A DNA stretch of 64,000 nucleotides from Podospora pseudocomata (lineage: Eukaryota > Ascomycota > Sordariomycetes > Sordariales > Podosporaceae): NCBI RefSeq assembly GCF_035222375.1, contig NW_026946363.1:4898001-4962000 (forward strand), read 5' to 3'. The notes below the pieces were generated by a model, which searched no databases, was not told the DNA's origin, and saw nothing but the letters and a program-made list of their open reading frames with translations. Positions 1 through 11,907 of the stretch are shown here, piece after piece. The number at the start of each line of letters is the position of its first letter. Within the stretch, counting starts at the first letter, position 1. The translations under genes were made by a program, and so were the position numbers.

Positions 1-2465
1 TATAGGTAGTCTACGCACCAAATCGCTGTTACAGGCAAGATACCACACAAGCAAAACTCACCGCCAAAAAAAATTTGACCCCCAACACCCGTCTATCTCC
101 GATCAGACCATGCAGTCAGAGCCCAAACAGCCCAGGCAGCGCCATCTCCCTCCTCGCCTCCATCTTCCAGAATCACACACGGCTGTGTCCGGGTAGTAGA
201 TACACAACCTCCCGGATCAAAACGTCCTGATCTCCATCTCAAACCACGGCGTCACACAACCGCGGCGGTATATGCCTCAACCACCTGAGTAAGATAGGTA
301 AGTAGGTATACCTGACCCTGCCTTAAACCTCACCTCACATAAGGTACACACCAAAACATGGCAAACTCGAACAACATCCCCTTTTTCCCCTCCAGAACTT
401 GCCCAATCTAGTGCTGTGTTTGTGCTCCTGTTTAGCACACGCATAGCCCCTCGGACGGTGTGACGAAAACACTGTCACCGAACACCTTTCCTCGGTTAGC
501 TTGGTATACCTGCGCAAGAGTTTGTTTACGTTGCCTTGCCACAACTCAACGGCCGGATGGCCCTCGGCCGAGAGGGTGGGTTGGTGGTGGTTATGTCGGC
601 ATGGGTGCTACTTGAGTGGGAGATAAGTCGGTCTATCTTTATTAACGGGATATGTCTGTATTAATTGTTGAGTTGGTTTTGCTGCGGTTCTTCCGGCATA
701 AAGGTGTTTTTTTAAATCGAATGGGGGGCAAGGTCGGATGAATTGAAGATTGGATGACACGAAACGCCAGTTTTGGGTATCTAGCTTGTAGTAAATCACG
801 ATCGGATGAAAAGATAGATAGAAAAAGCAGGCAATCTGTTGATTCCCGAAGAAACAGGATCAGTGGGAAGAGGGCAAATTCAAAAAAAAAAAAAAAAAAA
901 AAAATAACAGCCCAGTAAGTTGAAGTTGCTCGATGAGGTTGCTCCCTGTGTACCTCCTACTCTTGAGATTCTGAGATCAGATGGAAGATACCATAGAAGA
1001 CAGACCTCAGTCGCTCCAGGATTTCAAGTTGTTCACAACACCAACAGCAACTCGGGCAAGAGCACAGAGCAAAATACGTCTGTCTACCAAGAGGCATTTC
1101 TGCAACTTTTACTAAAGAGTCCCACCACATTCCAGTCACAACCACCACGAGCCATCCAAGCTCACTAGTCCACTTACAACTGATCAACGCGAGGCAAAAC
1201 TATTATTCGAAGCCAAACCTCATCAACCGCGATTCAAAGTTTCCTGTGGTCATGAATCGGCTTTGCACAATAAGCATCAGAAACATTCCATCATTCGGCG
1301 CATCGCTGGATGAGGACTTTTCTCGCTAGCAAACCAACCTCAGATATACCTCCAGAAAAACACGCCGAAACCAGCCGTATTTACCTGCCCCAAATGAAAT
1401 GAACATAAAAAGCTTTGCTCGAGTTAGTTTTTGAAAATAAAGAATTTTTTTTTAAAAAAAACCCCCCCAAAAAAAAACCAACTGGTCCGATCCAAAGCAA
1501 GCAATGTGTGTGTGGACTTGTCATGTCGCCAAGTCATGTGACATCCAATACGTGGAAAATACTCAGTACATACCACAGCCCGGATTGATGTTTTGACACA
1601 ACATACCAAAGAGAACAGAAAAGATAAAATGTGAAATTCTTGCAATTTTCAGCAGCATTATCATCAACCCTGCAAGAAATCAAAAAGTTCATGATGGTGA
1701 TGAACATGAGTGGGTCGAGCGATGAGCTCAAGATCACCGAGTCGGACACTGCCATGCCAGTCAGGTTGAACGCGCAATAATGACTAAAAAAAAGGGGTCA
1801 AGGAATGTGTAAATTATTGATTCGAGAATGGACACCGTTATTAAGACCATTGATCCGCGCCCTCGGCGGGCGACATGACTCGTCAAACCTCAACAAATCG
1901 AGAGTCGGTCACGATCACAACAAACAACAGCCAACAATCGCAACAAAACACCATGGTTACAGGATCACGACAGCAGAATTGGAGAGGGCAGATCACACCG
2001 GGTGATAATGACTTGGTCACGATAATAACGTGACAATGCTGTCATTCTTAGCACGGCTTCACCCCAAGTCAACACATTATCAAAAGCAATAAACACCAAA
2101 GCAAGTAAGATCAACCCGTGGCAAGTCAATCCCATTCCCATCACAATCACAAGCAGCATCGGTCAAGAAAAAGAGTCTCTCCATCATCATCATCCATTAC
2201 AGATTCATATACACGGCTAGTACTAGAAAGAACATTGAGACATGTTTTTTCCCTCCTGAAGCCAGCACTATCATAATAATCCGAATCCCTTTGCCCATCC
2301 ACATATATCCTAGCAAATATTCCTACCAAAAAATAGATTACCCAATGAAGCCTCTCGGCAAACAAGACATTAACCAAGAAACGACATTAGATAAACCATT
2401 TTTTATCGCGACAATCTAAGCCAAAAGTAATTCCAAAACAGGTTTTCAGAGGTGGTGAAACCCCC
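1..2465. other. Gene-poor left flank
   Basis: No open frame here is convincing; all are under about 85 codons and have no recognisable product. Visible features are a run of 23 A at 882-904, mixed A/C homopolymers around 1440-1480, and GGTAAGTAGGTA-like repeats near 296-310 of a kind common in fungal intergenic DNA. The last few hundred bases are probably the 3' untranslated region and terminator of the minus-strand hex-1 gene. Confidence 0.5.
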
Positions 2466-3224
2466 TTAGAGGCGGGAGCCATGGACGACCTTCATGTCAA
2501 CAGCCATCTCGCGGCCGTGGTCAGTGACGACGAGGACGCGGACGGAGCCACGGCCAGACTCGAAAGCCTTCTGGAGGCGGTTCCAGAGCGAAGACTGGTC
2601 AATGACGGGGAGGTTCTGCTTGACATCACCGGTCTCGGTCATGGCGACGATGGCGCCATCCTGCATGTCAAGGACGCGGTACTGCTTGAAGACGGGGCCG
2701 AGCATGGTCTGGACAACGACGCTGGGGGCGGGGTTGGAGACGAAGCTGGACTCCTCATGGAGCTGCTTGGTGAAGAGGTCAACACCGAGGTAGCGGTGCT
2801 GGCCGGTGGCAGCAGAGGTGCTGATGCGGATGACCTGGCAGGGGCGGCCCTGGAGGATCAGGATGTCACCGAGGCGGATGTGGTGGCAGGGGATGGTGAC
2901 GGTGTTGGGAGCCTTCTCAACGGCAGGGGCGGCAGCGGGGCCGCGGCGGACGGAAGAGACCTCAGCCTCGACGTGGCCTTCATGATGGTGGTGGAGCTTG
3001 TCAGCCAACTTGTGCAACTTGTTGTGGAGCTTGTTGTGAACCTCCTGGCGGAAGGAGTGGTAGCGGTCTGTGTGTTGGTGGGGCCACAGTGAGTACTCGC
3101 TCACATGTCGACACTCTCGTGTGCATGGGGAGAGATGGCATCAAGGGGCACCACCAAGACAAGACGCTAGAACAAGGGCGAAAGGGGCGGGGAGATACTC
3201 ACTGTCCTCATCGTAGTAACCCAT
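2466..3224 (-). CDS. hex-1: Woronin body major protein HEX-1 (short isoform)
   Basis: HEX-1 self-assembles into the crystalline core of Woronin bodies, the peroxisome-derived organelles that plug septal pores after hyphal damage. Two exons, 3224-3203 and 3067-2466, join in phase across a GTGAGT...ACACAG intron and encode about 207 aa. The start MGYYDED runs across the intron into RYHSFR, as in known HEX-1 proteins. A Lys/His-rich linker (LHHHHEGH) follows, then the conserved eIF5A-like two-barrel core with IPCHHIRLGDILILQGRPC, YLGVDLFTKQL and AMTETGDVKQ. The protein ends in Ser-Arg-Leu, a canonical PTS1 peroxisome signal. The first exon is tiny (22 nt), and its frame stays open upstream (next entry), so this start gives the short isoform. 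Divergent from the Rqc2 gene. Identification is very secure; the isoform is less so. Confidence 0.95.
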
Positions 3225-4332
3225 GTTGTTGGTGGTGGTGGTGGAAACGGTGGAAGGCGTGTAGGGCTTGTCGTCCAAGAGCTTTACCTCCTTCTTAGGG
3301 GCGGTAATGCGAGGGGGGCGGGGGAAGTCGACGGTGGTGTCGGTGACTTGGAAATGAGATTCCTTCTTGGCGGGACGGGTGATAGCAGCCTCGACAGTGA
3401 ACTTGTCACCGATGGAAGTGCTGGACTTGAAGACCGGGCGACGGGTGGGAAGGTCGACGGTGGTGTCGTAGCTGGGGGAGGCTACAACGGTGGGTTCCTT
3501 GCGGTAGTTGGCTTGGGTGCGGGCGCGGAATTCACTCTCAGCAAGGTCGACGACGGAGCTGTGAGGACGGTGGCGGTGGTCGAGTTCGATGCGAGACTCG
3601 AGGTAGTTGGAGGCGGGAGGGGGTGGTTGAGGTCTGAAGAAGGCAAAGGAAAGATGTGGTCAGCAAAAGGAAAGAGCAGAGAATGTGTCTTCCTTGAGCC
3701 AGATATTGTTGTGGGAGAAGGCCTCGCGTCGCTTGGTCAACCCCCGACCCCCTGGCCCCGAAGACCTTGGCGGTGCCCTAGGGTCGATAGCTCGGCCAGG
3801 GGGGGTGGGCTGAAGAGCGGAGCAAAACAAGACAAACGAGGAAAATGGCTGCTCTGAGGCTCCAGCGGGGAATCCACACCCAAGAGATCCGAGCCGGGAC
3901 AGGAGGCTGGGGATCAGCCATTGGGGCGGGCCAGGCCAAAGGGGCGGTAAAGAAAAACAAATTGACGGTGACGGTGATGCCGGCGACAGAAAGAGAAGTC
4001 AAAAACATACCTGCGGATCTCCTCGTGGAAATGGTACTCTTCCTTCTTGATGACGGGGACGGGGACGGGACGGCGGTGCTCTTCCTCCTTGCGGGTGATG
4101 CGGACCTCCTCTTTGAAGCGGTTCTCCTCGACGACCTTGGGGGGCGGGGGGGCAGGGAGAGCGGCTTGGGCGGTGAAAGAAGAGTCTTGACCTATCCGTC
4201 CAGCTGGGGGAACTTGGATCTTGATCTCCTCGTGGGTTTTGGTCTGGGTAGCGGTCTCGGACTCCCTGTAGGCAGACGGGAAGACGCTGAAAGGGACCGG
4301 GACGCGGGCTTCAAAGTCCAGGTTGCCGGTTT
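3225..4332 (-). other. hex-1: Upstream coding extension of hex-1 (long isoform exons)
   Basis: Reading backwards in frame from the short-isoform ATG, the minus strand has no stop through 3633. There a CTTCAG acceptor pairs with a GTATGTTT donor at 4010 (exon end 4011), preserving frame. The next exon stays open up to a stop at about 4332. The encoded extension is more than 200 residues, rich in charged and proline residues, with pieces such as RRPVPVPVIKKEEYHFHEE, SYDTTVDLPTRRPVF and KKEVKLLDDKPYTPS. It looks disordered and probably non-enzymatic. Alternative splicing giving N-terminally longer Hex1 forms is known in Aspergillus. I could not find the first exon or its ATG: possible acceptors lie at 4287 (TTTCAG) and 4266 (CTACAG). 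Coding status is inferred from open frame, phase-compatible introns and GC-ending codons. Confidence 0.6.
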
Positions 4333-6691
4333 ACTGGGCGCAAGAAACAATCTTCTTGACGTACGACAAGAAGATATCTCTTGCTAACTTCCTAGAAAAG
4401 AAGTCGAAAGAAAGGAGATGAGAAGGCGGTCTGTGAATCGACCCGTCTTCTGTGCTCTGGTTTCTGTTCGAGTCCTTTGAAAGGGAGGGCGGGGAATGGA
4501 TGGAGATGGTGGTGATGGCTTGAGCTGACTCTGAGTGGAGGATGAGGAAGGAAAGAAGATCAAGACCAGGAGGGCACAGCTGCTCGAGCGAGCGCGGTTC
4601 AAATACGCATGGGGCGGAGCGCTTCCGGGCTCTGAACGTCGACCTTGGCCGGTTGGCAGGGGACCGTCGACGACGAGAAGGATGTGTGACCACAGGGGGT
4701 GGTTCCAACCAGCTCTGGAAGCCCTCTGTTTACCTTTTGTGGAGAAGAGGCCTGCGAGTTGTTTATCCTGCACCAATGGGGGATAGCGGACCCTCTTTTC
4801 GGAGGAGCCATGGCCCCACGAGCATGTCTCTGATTGCTCGGCCGTGACCGGGAGCTGGGGACGCGTCCAGCCATTTCGAGCTAGGAGCTGTCTCGTTGGG
4901 AGCTGAAAGCATAGAGCTCGATCGCGGTTGACCCCTGGAGATGAGACGTCAGAAAGAAAAAAGGCGCGCTTCTCCAGCCTCTCCAAATCCGGGGGTAGCA
5001 GAGAGCGCTTGCTGGGTGATGGGCGAGGGTTGCCCGGGCCTCCTGTAGGGCAGAACATGGACCTGGAGCGTCAATGGCTCGAACTGGTCTCTCAATTGAT
5101 GAGAAGACACAAACAGAAGTCGTATCAAAGCTGTCTCTGATTGAAATTGGTCCACCCCCGTCCTCCTGCAGCTTCGTGCATCTCAGGGCGCCACCGACCA
5201 CACCCACAGGCTGACGGGAGACGGACTAGCCAGCCAGGACCGGGCGCCCACGCCGTACACACGCTTGTGCCGGCATCGTTGATAGGTGGTTGGGGACGCG
5301 GTGGGGGCTCTGGGGCCGTGGTGTGCGCAATTGGGGAGGTCGGGAGCAGCTCCCTTTTACTTTCCTCGGCTGCAAGCCAAGGAGAAGAGCAGATCACCAG
5401 CAGCTTCGTCTGACAATTGGCTGTTGCATTTGTCAAGGGGGTGTCCCGTCCCAGCCTCTTTTTCCCGTCTGAGAGCTCGTGGGAGAAGGCCATTGGGTCG
5501 ATAGGGAAGTTCCAGCCATCCACGACTTAATGCACAATTTTATTCGTCTCGTTTGATGTCTCCCGGTCCTCGTATCGATGTCGCACAGGCCGGCCGGCTA
5601 TCAGTTGTCAGGCTGTCATCGAAACAGATGGCATCTGCCAGACCGCCGCCGTCCCCGAGGTGTCTCCAGCGCCGTCCCCACAAAGTCGATTGCTTTTGCA
5701 GCCGGGAGCTGACACGACACGAGGCCTGAAAGTCAAAAAGCTGGACTTCCTCCCCATGCGCTACCGAGGCCATCTTCAAAATCTCCACTGGGAACAGCAC
5801 ACCATTTCCAGTTGTCCCGGCGACTGACCTCCTTTTGCGTCTTCTGCTCCGCCCCTTTGCGGGATCAGCCGCCGAGCAGTCCGATCCTACCCATTAACTG
5901 CCGTCACATGCGCGATGCGAGAAGACGGAGCCGACGCAGGGGAAACAGCCGCCGTCGGGGTTTCAGGGACTTTGGGACCTTGTTTACTTGCGACGTCGTC
6001 GACATCGTCGTTTGCTCTACCTATGTTGTTCAGGCATCCGGCCGTCTGTCGACTTGAACCTGTTGAGAGTTGTCTGATCAGTTCAACAACCGGTTAACCC
6101 GACCCGAAAACCACCCCGAGCGGGAACCAGGGAATCGCTGTCCTGGGTCCTGTCAATGCGTCCGCCGACCGATGACCCGGATCCGAATTCACAATCAGTC
6201 CCCCGGGGCACCTGTGCCGGAAGAGACGAGGAAATAAACTTTGGATCTGGAGTCCAGGCTGACTTCAACCTGCTATGGTAAGTTTGTGATAGGGGCGTTC
6301 CGGACCATCGATCGATTTCGATTCAAAATTGGGAAATTGGACAAACTAAGCATATGCAAGATGGCGTTTCTGGCTTGATCATGGCGGATTGGTGGCTCTT
6401 GATGCTGCACACCGCAAGCTGGAGATCTCGAGCCCAAAGAGCTGGAGATTCAACTCAACAACCTCATTCCCGTTGAGTGCCAGGATTTAACTTTCGACGG
6501 TTGCGCACCCCCGGTTGGTGGCTTAATCATGACCGAGGGGGCTGCCATGGGCCTCAACAGACCGCTGTCCGCAGCATAGCGTAAAGGTACGAATTGTAGC
6601 ACCATCGTAACAACTTTTCCACTGCTTCAATTGATCAGTTTCCGTCTCGTGTGTTGTCTTGTCTGAATATTCCTGTATACGTTCAGCACCA
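4333..6691. other. Divergent promoter region between hex-1 and Rqc2
   Basis: About 2.4 kb between two divergent genes. Several open frames of 60-225 codons exist on both strands (the longest on the minus strand at 4384-5058), but none has a recognisable product. The pyrimidine-rich minus-strand sequence near 4400-4560 is typical of a fungal 5' untranslated leader, so a long and possibly spliced hex-1 leader probably occupies part of this stretch. Confidence 0.4.
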
Positions 6692-6976
6692 ATGGAGGAG
6701 GAACTTCAACCACACTGGCAACAGTCAGGTGCTGCCTTTATCGTCGGAGGGCTGCTTGCTGTCTTCGTGTTTGCCGTCATCTACAAGGTGTGCCTGTGTC
6801 AATACTGGTTAGAAAGAAACCTCCATCCTCGTTACCTGCGTTCTCGAAACCAGCAAGGCTGCTGCTGTTGAAAAGAAGAGGATCCGAGAAGAGCTTTGCC
6901 GTCGCAGTCATAGGCCGAAGAGACAGAAGCTTGGCAGACGTCGAAGGTGCCAGGGGCACTTTTACCCCCACCTTGA
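6692..6976 (+). CDS. Possible micro-protein with one membrane segment
   Basis: An ATG at 6692 opens a 32-codon exon reading MEEELQPHWQQSGAAF followed by a strongly hydrophobic stretch (IVGGLLAVFVFAVIYK), ending at a GTGTGC donor (6788). Splicing to a CATAG acceptor at 6913 would add AEETEAWQTSK and a short tail, giving 52 aa with a single transmembrane helix. No family was recognised and the branch site is weak. It ends only 88 bp before the Rqc2 start, so it could instead be an upstream ORF in the Rqc2 leader. Support is limited to the plausible start and the clean membrane helix. Confidence 0.28.
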
Positions 6977-7063
6977 TTACCCCTCCACAGCTTGCACCAA
7001 ACTTCCAACTCGGCCCCGGATATCGCTGTCGCAAGCTGAGAAACCGCAAAGAACACAGTCAAA

Positions 7064-10000
7064 ATGAAGCAGAGATTCTCGTCCTTGGACGTAAAGGTGT
7101 GTATAACCCCCCGTATATTCTCTTCACACGCATCCTGACCCCGCTTTCCAGGTGATAGCCCACGAGCTCTCCGAAGCCCTCGTCAGCCTCCGCCTAGCCA
7201 ACATCTACGACCTCAACTCCAAAATCCTCCTCTTCAAGTTCGCCAAACCCGACAACCGCCAACAGCTCCTCATCGAATCCGGCTTCCGCTGCCACCTCAC
7301 AGACTTTGCCCGCTCCACCGCCCCGGCCCCTTCAGCCTTCGTCACCCGCCTGCGCAAGTTCCTCAAGACCCGGAGAGTCACCAGCGTCTCCCAGATCGGC
7401 ACAGACAGAATTATCGAGTTTCGATTCTCCGACGGAGCCTACAGGTTATACCTCGAGTTCTTCGCCAGCGGCAACGTCATCCTCACCGATGCCGACTTGA
7501 CCATCATCGCCCTGTTGCGGAATGTTCCCGAAGGCGAGGGACAAGAGCCACAGCGGGTTGGGCTGAAGTACACCCTCGAAAACAGACAAAACTTTGGCGG
7601 CGTTCCGGAGCTCACAAAAGAGCGTCTGAGAGCTGCGTTGAAGACGGCAGCGGAGCATGCGGTTACGAAAAAGGCAAAGAAGAAGGGGGCGGACGAGCTG
7701 AGGAGGGGGTTGGCAACTACCATCACCGAGTTGCCCCCTGTGCTGGTTGATCACGTCTTTCGATTAACCGAGTTCAACTCTGCCGCGAAGCCCCTTGAGA
7801 TTCTGGAGAGCGAGACTTTGCTGGATTCTCTGTTTCGGACGTTGGAGAAGGCGAGGGCGGTGCTGGACGAGGTGACGAGCTCGCCCAGGGCAACGGGATA
7901 TATCATTGCCAAGCCTAATCCGCGTGCTGTCGAGCAGCCACCAGCGGAGACTGAAGGGGAGACGCAGAAAGAGAAGCCTAGGGGTCTGCTCTATGAAGAT
8001 TTCCAGCCTTTCCTTCCAAAACAGTTCGAGGATGATCAGGGGCTGACAACACTTTCCTTTGATGGGTACAACAAGACGGTTGACGAGTTCTTCTCTTCTC
8101 TCGAGGGACAGAAGCTTGAGTCCAAGTTGCAGGAGCGGGAAGCTACTGCCAAGAGGAAATTGGATGCTGCCCGTCAGGACCAGGCCAAGAGGATCGAGGG
8201 GCTGGTTGGTTTTCAGACGTTGAACTTGCGCAAGGCTGCCGCTATTGAGGCCAATATCGAACGTGTTCAAGAGGCTATGGATGCGGTGAATGGGCTGCTT
8301 GAGCAGGGCATGGACTGGGTTAACATCAACAAGCTTGTCGAGCGAGAGCAGGCGCAAGGGAACCCCGTGGCCGAGATCATCAAGCTACCTGTGAATCTCG
8401 CTGAGAGCACAATTACCCTGTTGCTTGGCGAGGAAGAGGAGGAAGAGGCAGGTGGAGATGAAGATATGGAATTCAACTACGATACCGACGAAGAGGTCGT
8501 TGACGCTGCTCCCGAACCTGAGAAGGCCAAGGGGCCGGATAAGCGATTGGCAATCGACATCAACCTCAAACTCTCCGTCTGGAACAATGCTCGGGAATAC
8601 TACGAGCAAAAGAGGACCGCTGCTGACAAGGAAAAGAAGACCGTTGCGCAGTCGGTTATTGCGCTCAAGAGTGCCGAGCAAAAGATTACAGAGGACTTGC
8701 GGAAGGGGCTTAAGCAGGAGAAGCCTGTGCTGCAGCTGATCAGGAAGCAGATGTGGTTTGAGAAGTTCGTCTGGTTTATCTCCTCAGATGGCTATCTCGT
8801 GCTTGGTGGGCGAGATGCGCAGCAGAATGAGATTCTGTACAAGCGGTATTTGAAAAAGGGTGACGTGTATGTTCATGCCGATATGCACGGTGCATCTACC
8901 GTCATCATCAAGAACAGCCCCAAGACCCCTGATGCGCCAATTCCGCCTTCAACACTGGCTCAGGCGGGTAGCTTGTCGGTGTGCTGCTCGAGTGCGTGGG
9001 ACAGCAAGGCGGCGATGGGCGCGTGGTGGGTGAATGCCGATCAAGTGTCCAAGTCTGCTCCGACGGGCGAGTACCTCCCGGCCGGGTCCTTCATGGTCAG
9101 GGGGAAGAAAAACCCGCTGCCACCGGCTCTTCTGATGCTCGGGTTCGGGTTGATGTTCAGGATATCAGAGGAAAGCAAGGCAAAGCATGTCAAGCATAGG
9201 CTGTACGACGGCGATATCGATCTTGCTCCCCCATCGAAGCCCGAGAAGGAGACCGAAAAAGAAGCCGCCCCAGAGCAAGACAACCACGAAGACTCTGGCA
9301 CCGACGGAGACGACGACGGCCCCGAAGACGAAAAGAGATCCAACCCTCTTCAGTCCAGCGGTAAACCCCAGTCCGAGGACGAAGATGAAGAAGCCCCTGA
9401 GCCCCCATCAGACCAACTCTCCAACCTCGACATCGCCCCCGTGGAAGAACAAAAGCAACAAGCTGAACCCGAACCAACCCCCGTCTCCAATTCCGACTCT
9501 GAGTCTGACCACGAAGAGGAAGAAAAGGAAATCGGAACTCCCTCCAGAGCCGGCACCTTCACCCCCTCCCAATCCCAACCCCAACCCAACAAGAGACCCC
9601 TTAAACGCGGGCAACGCTCCAAAGCCAAAAAGATTGCCCAAAAATACAAAAACCAAGACGAAGACGACCGCGCCTTGATGGAAGAACTCCTCGGTGTGGC
9701 TGCTGCACGCAAAAAGGCCGAAGCCGAAGCAGCGGCAAAGAAGCAAAAAGAACTAGACCACCTCGCCGCGATGGAAAAACGGCGCAAACAACAGGAGAGG
9801 CAACAAGCACAAATCGCCAAGCACGAAGAAATCCGCAAGATGATGCTTGAAGAAGGTGTGGATATTCTCGACGAGAACGAAAAGGCCGATGCAGGACCGT
9901 TGGACAGTCTTGTCGGGACCCCCATGCCAGGGGATGAGATACTGGAGGTTGTGCCTGTTTGTGGACCTTGGAGTGCGCTGGGGAAGTTGAAGTATAAGGT

Positions 10001-10325
10001 CAAGTTGCAGCCTGGGCAGGTGAAGAAGGGGAAGGCGGTCAAGGAGATTTTTGAGAGGTGGAAGCTGGCTGCCGGCAAAAAGGGGGTTGTTGACCCCAAG
10101 GGGGAGGATGGGGAGAAGATGTGGCCTAGGGAGGTGGAGTTGATTAAGGGGGTCAAGGTGGAGGAGGTGCTTGGGGTGGTGCCGGTTGGGAAGGTGACGC
10201 TCATGGCCGGGGGTGGGATGTTGGGGGGAGGGGCGGATAAGAAGGGTGGTGGTGGTGGGGGCCAGAGTAAAGGCGGGAAGGGGAAGGGGGGTGGTGGTGG
10301 TGGTGGTGGGAAGAAGGGAAGATAA
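7064..10325 (+). CDS. rqc2: Ribosome quality control factor Rqc2/Tae2 (NEMF, NFACT family)
   Basis: Rqc2 binds stalled 60S-nascent chain-tRNA complexes, helps recruit the Listerin ligase and, in yeast, directs addition of C-terminal Ala/Thr (CAT) tails. Exon 1 (7064-7096) encodes only MKQRFSSLDVK; a GTGTGT...CCAG intron joins it to exon 2 (7152-10325), giving 1068 aa. The NFACT-N domain comes first (IAHELSEALVSLRLANIYDL). Asp9 and the Asp96-Arg97 pair (IGTDRI) fall where yeast Rqc2 Asp9, Asp98 and Arg99 are needed for CAT tailing. A coiled-coil middle follows, then the NFACT-R domain with KKGDVYVHADMHGAST, an acidic/basic low-complexity stretch, and an NFACT-C domain (GPWSALGKLKYKVKLQPG). The protein ends in an unusual tail of Gly and Lys. 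It converges on the next gene with a 147-bp gap. Confidence 0.95.
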
Positions 10326-10472
10326 ATAAGGTGATGATGTGAAGTTTGGAAAATGTGTGTAGATATTCAATCAGGTGTATTTGACGCTAGCGTGTAAAAA
10401 GCGTTGTTTCCACCTCGTCCCAGCTAACCTCTGCGGATTTCATCCCATCTCCCCACCGTATCAAACTTTATA

Positions 10473-11907
10473 CTACCTCTTCCTAACATAAACAAACAAC
10501 CCCTCGTCCCTCCCGGCAAAGCTTGGCAGAGGCACTTGAACCACCTTTTCCCACTTTCCCCTCTGGTCTTGCGATTCCAACATGAAACTATCCATCGTCC
10601 CCTTCCCTCTGCCGAAGGAAGTATACCCGTTCTTGTTTTGAGTCCCGGCCACAACGACGACATCACCTTGATATTCTTTCATCAGATCCTTGGTAAAAGA
10701 ACCAGAGCCGTCTGGTCCCGTGATGGGGTAGACAAGGAGGAGGATGTGGGATTTGTGTTGAGAATCAGGAAGGGAGTGGAGGTAGGATGTGCCGGTTGTC
10801 AAGTGGGTGTCTTTGAGCCAGGTGACTCTCCTAATCAGGGCAGTCAGTGTGTCGCTTATAAAAGAAGGGAAGGTGTTTTTGGTTGCGGAAGATGGATGGA
10901 TGGGTAAGGGGCAACATACCATTCACTCTGCATATTGTCCACAGCCACAGTCTCCAGCCCACACTGTCTCAGCATAAAACTCCAATATCCACTCCCACTG
11001 CCCACGTCCAAAATCTTGAGCGGTGGTGGCTTTTCTTTTTTGGCCTTCTTTTTGGATTCCTTCTTGCCGTTCGTAGCCCCGTTCCCATTTCCATTTTCGG
11101 GCCCAATATTGTCATTTCCGTCAGCTGTGCTATCGCCGTTCTTCTTAACCCCCTCCACGGCTAGGGTTTTGATGATGGAAAGACTCTCATAACTGGGAAC
11201 CACACAGCAAAAATGGTGCATCACCACCGGCAAAACCCAGTGGCTCTTCAACCCCTGACCTCCCACCGGCCCGCACCACTCGAGGTTTTGACAGGTCCAT
11301 CTCCAGAAGTCAAGATACGGGTTTAATGGCAGTGATGCAACGTTCTTGACCCTGGGGATTTGGAGGGAGGGCCATGCTGGGTTAATGTAGCGTTTTGAGG
11401 ATAAGTTCTCCGCTACCAAGGCTCGGATGGAAGATTTCCTCGCGTTGGAAACAAAAGACTTTAGCGCCGAGGATGGAGAGAGGGAGGGAGTGAAGAGATT
11501 TGTATAGGCGGCTATATCCGTTGTTGACGGGGGAGGAAGGGGTGTCTGGAGGGGGTGTTAGCTAGTCGTGGAGGAGAAGGGGCTGGAAAAGGGTGGGAGG
11601 GGTAAACACAATATACCTCACCGTCCTTCGTCCCCTCGTACCACCCATGCAGCCCCTTCTCTGCCCCCATCTCAACCCCCCTCTGCACCTGCCCCAGCGT
11701 CACACTAGCCAAAGCATGATACACATAATCGTCCTTCCCCGCCTCCGGCAGACCAAACCACAACCTCACCGCCCCTTCAAAATCATTCCTCTCCTCCAAC
11801 AACTTCAAAGCAGCTTGATGCCTGTCGTGATCACCCACTGCCTTCTCCGGCTCAAAGTCGGGATTGCCGACGCAGTGAACAAACGGTTTGGGTGTCTTGG
11901 TTGGCAT
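10473..11907 (-). CDS. Class I SAM-dependent methyltransferase, substrate unknown
   Basis: Three exons (11907-11617, 11545-10921, 10854-10473, with the middle exon's last base at 10920) join in phase at GTATATTG...CCAG and GTATGTTG...ATAAG boundaries, encoding 432 aa. Residues 1-97 (starting MPTKTPKPFVHCVGNPDF) are a helical region with no assigned domain. A lysine- and asparagine-rich linker precedes ILDVGSGSGYWSFMLRQCG at about residues 275-293, the glycine-rich SAM-binding motif I, followed by VAVDN, whose acidic residue should bind the SAM ribose. The C-terminal part (SHILLLVYPITGPDG, GDVVVVAGTQNKNGYTSFG) resembles the later strands of a Rossmann methyltransferase. The second junction turns a Trp codon into Cys. 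Family and fold are visible; the acceptor substrate cannot be told. Confidence 0.8.

Noticed and set aside
2481-3092. 203-codon plus-strand open frame opposite hex-1
   Set aside because: Exact antisense of the conserved HEX-1 core; the frame is open because of GC-rich third positions on the other strand.
4384-5058. 224-codon minus-strand frame upstream of hex-1
   Set aside because: Starts with ATG but has no recognisable domain, and its only good donor (GTAAAC near 4740) is out of phase with the candidate hex-1 acceptors. Treated as leader or chance.
9350-10204. 284-codon minus-strand frame
   Set aside because: Shadow of the Rqc2 coding sequence with Ser/Leu runs from antisense of acidic and lysine-rich codons.
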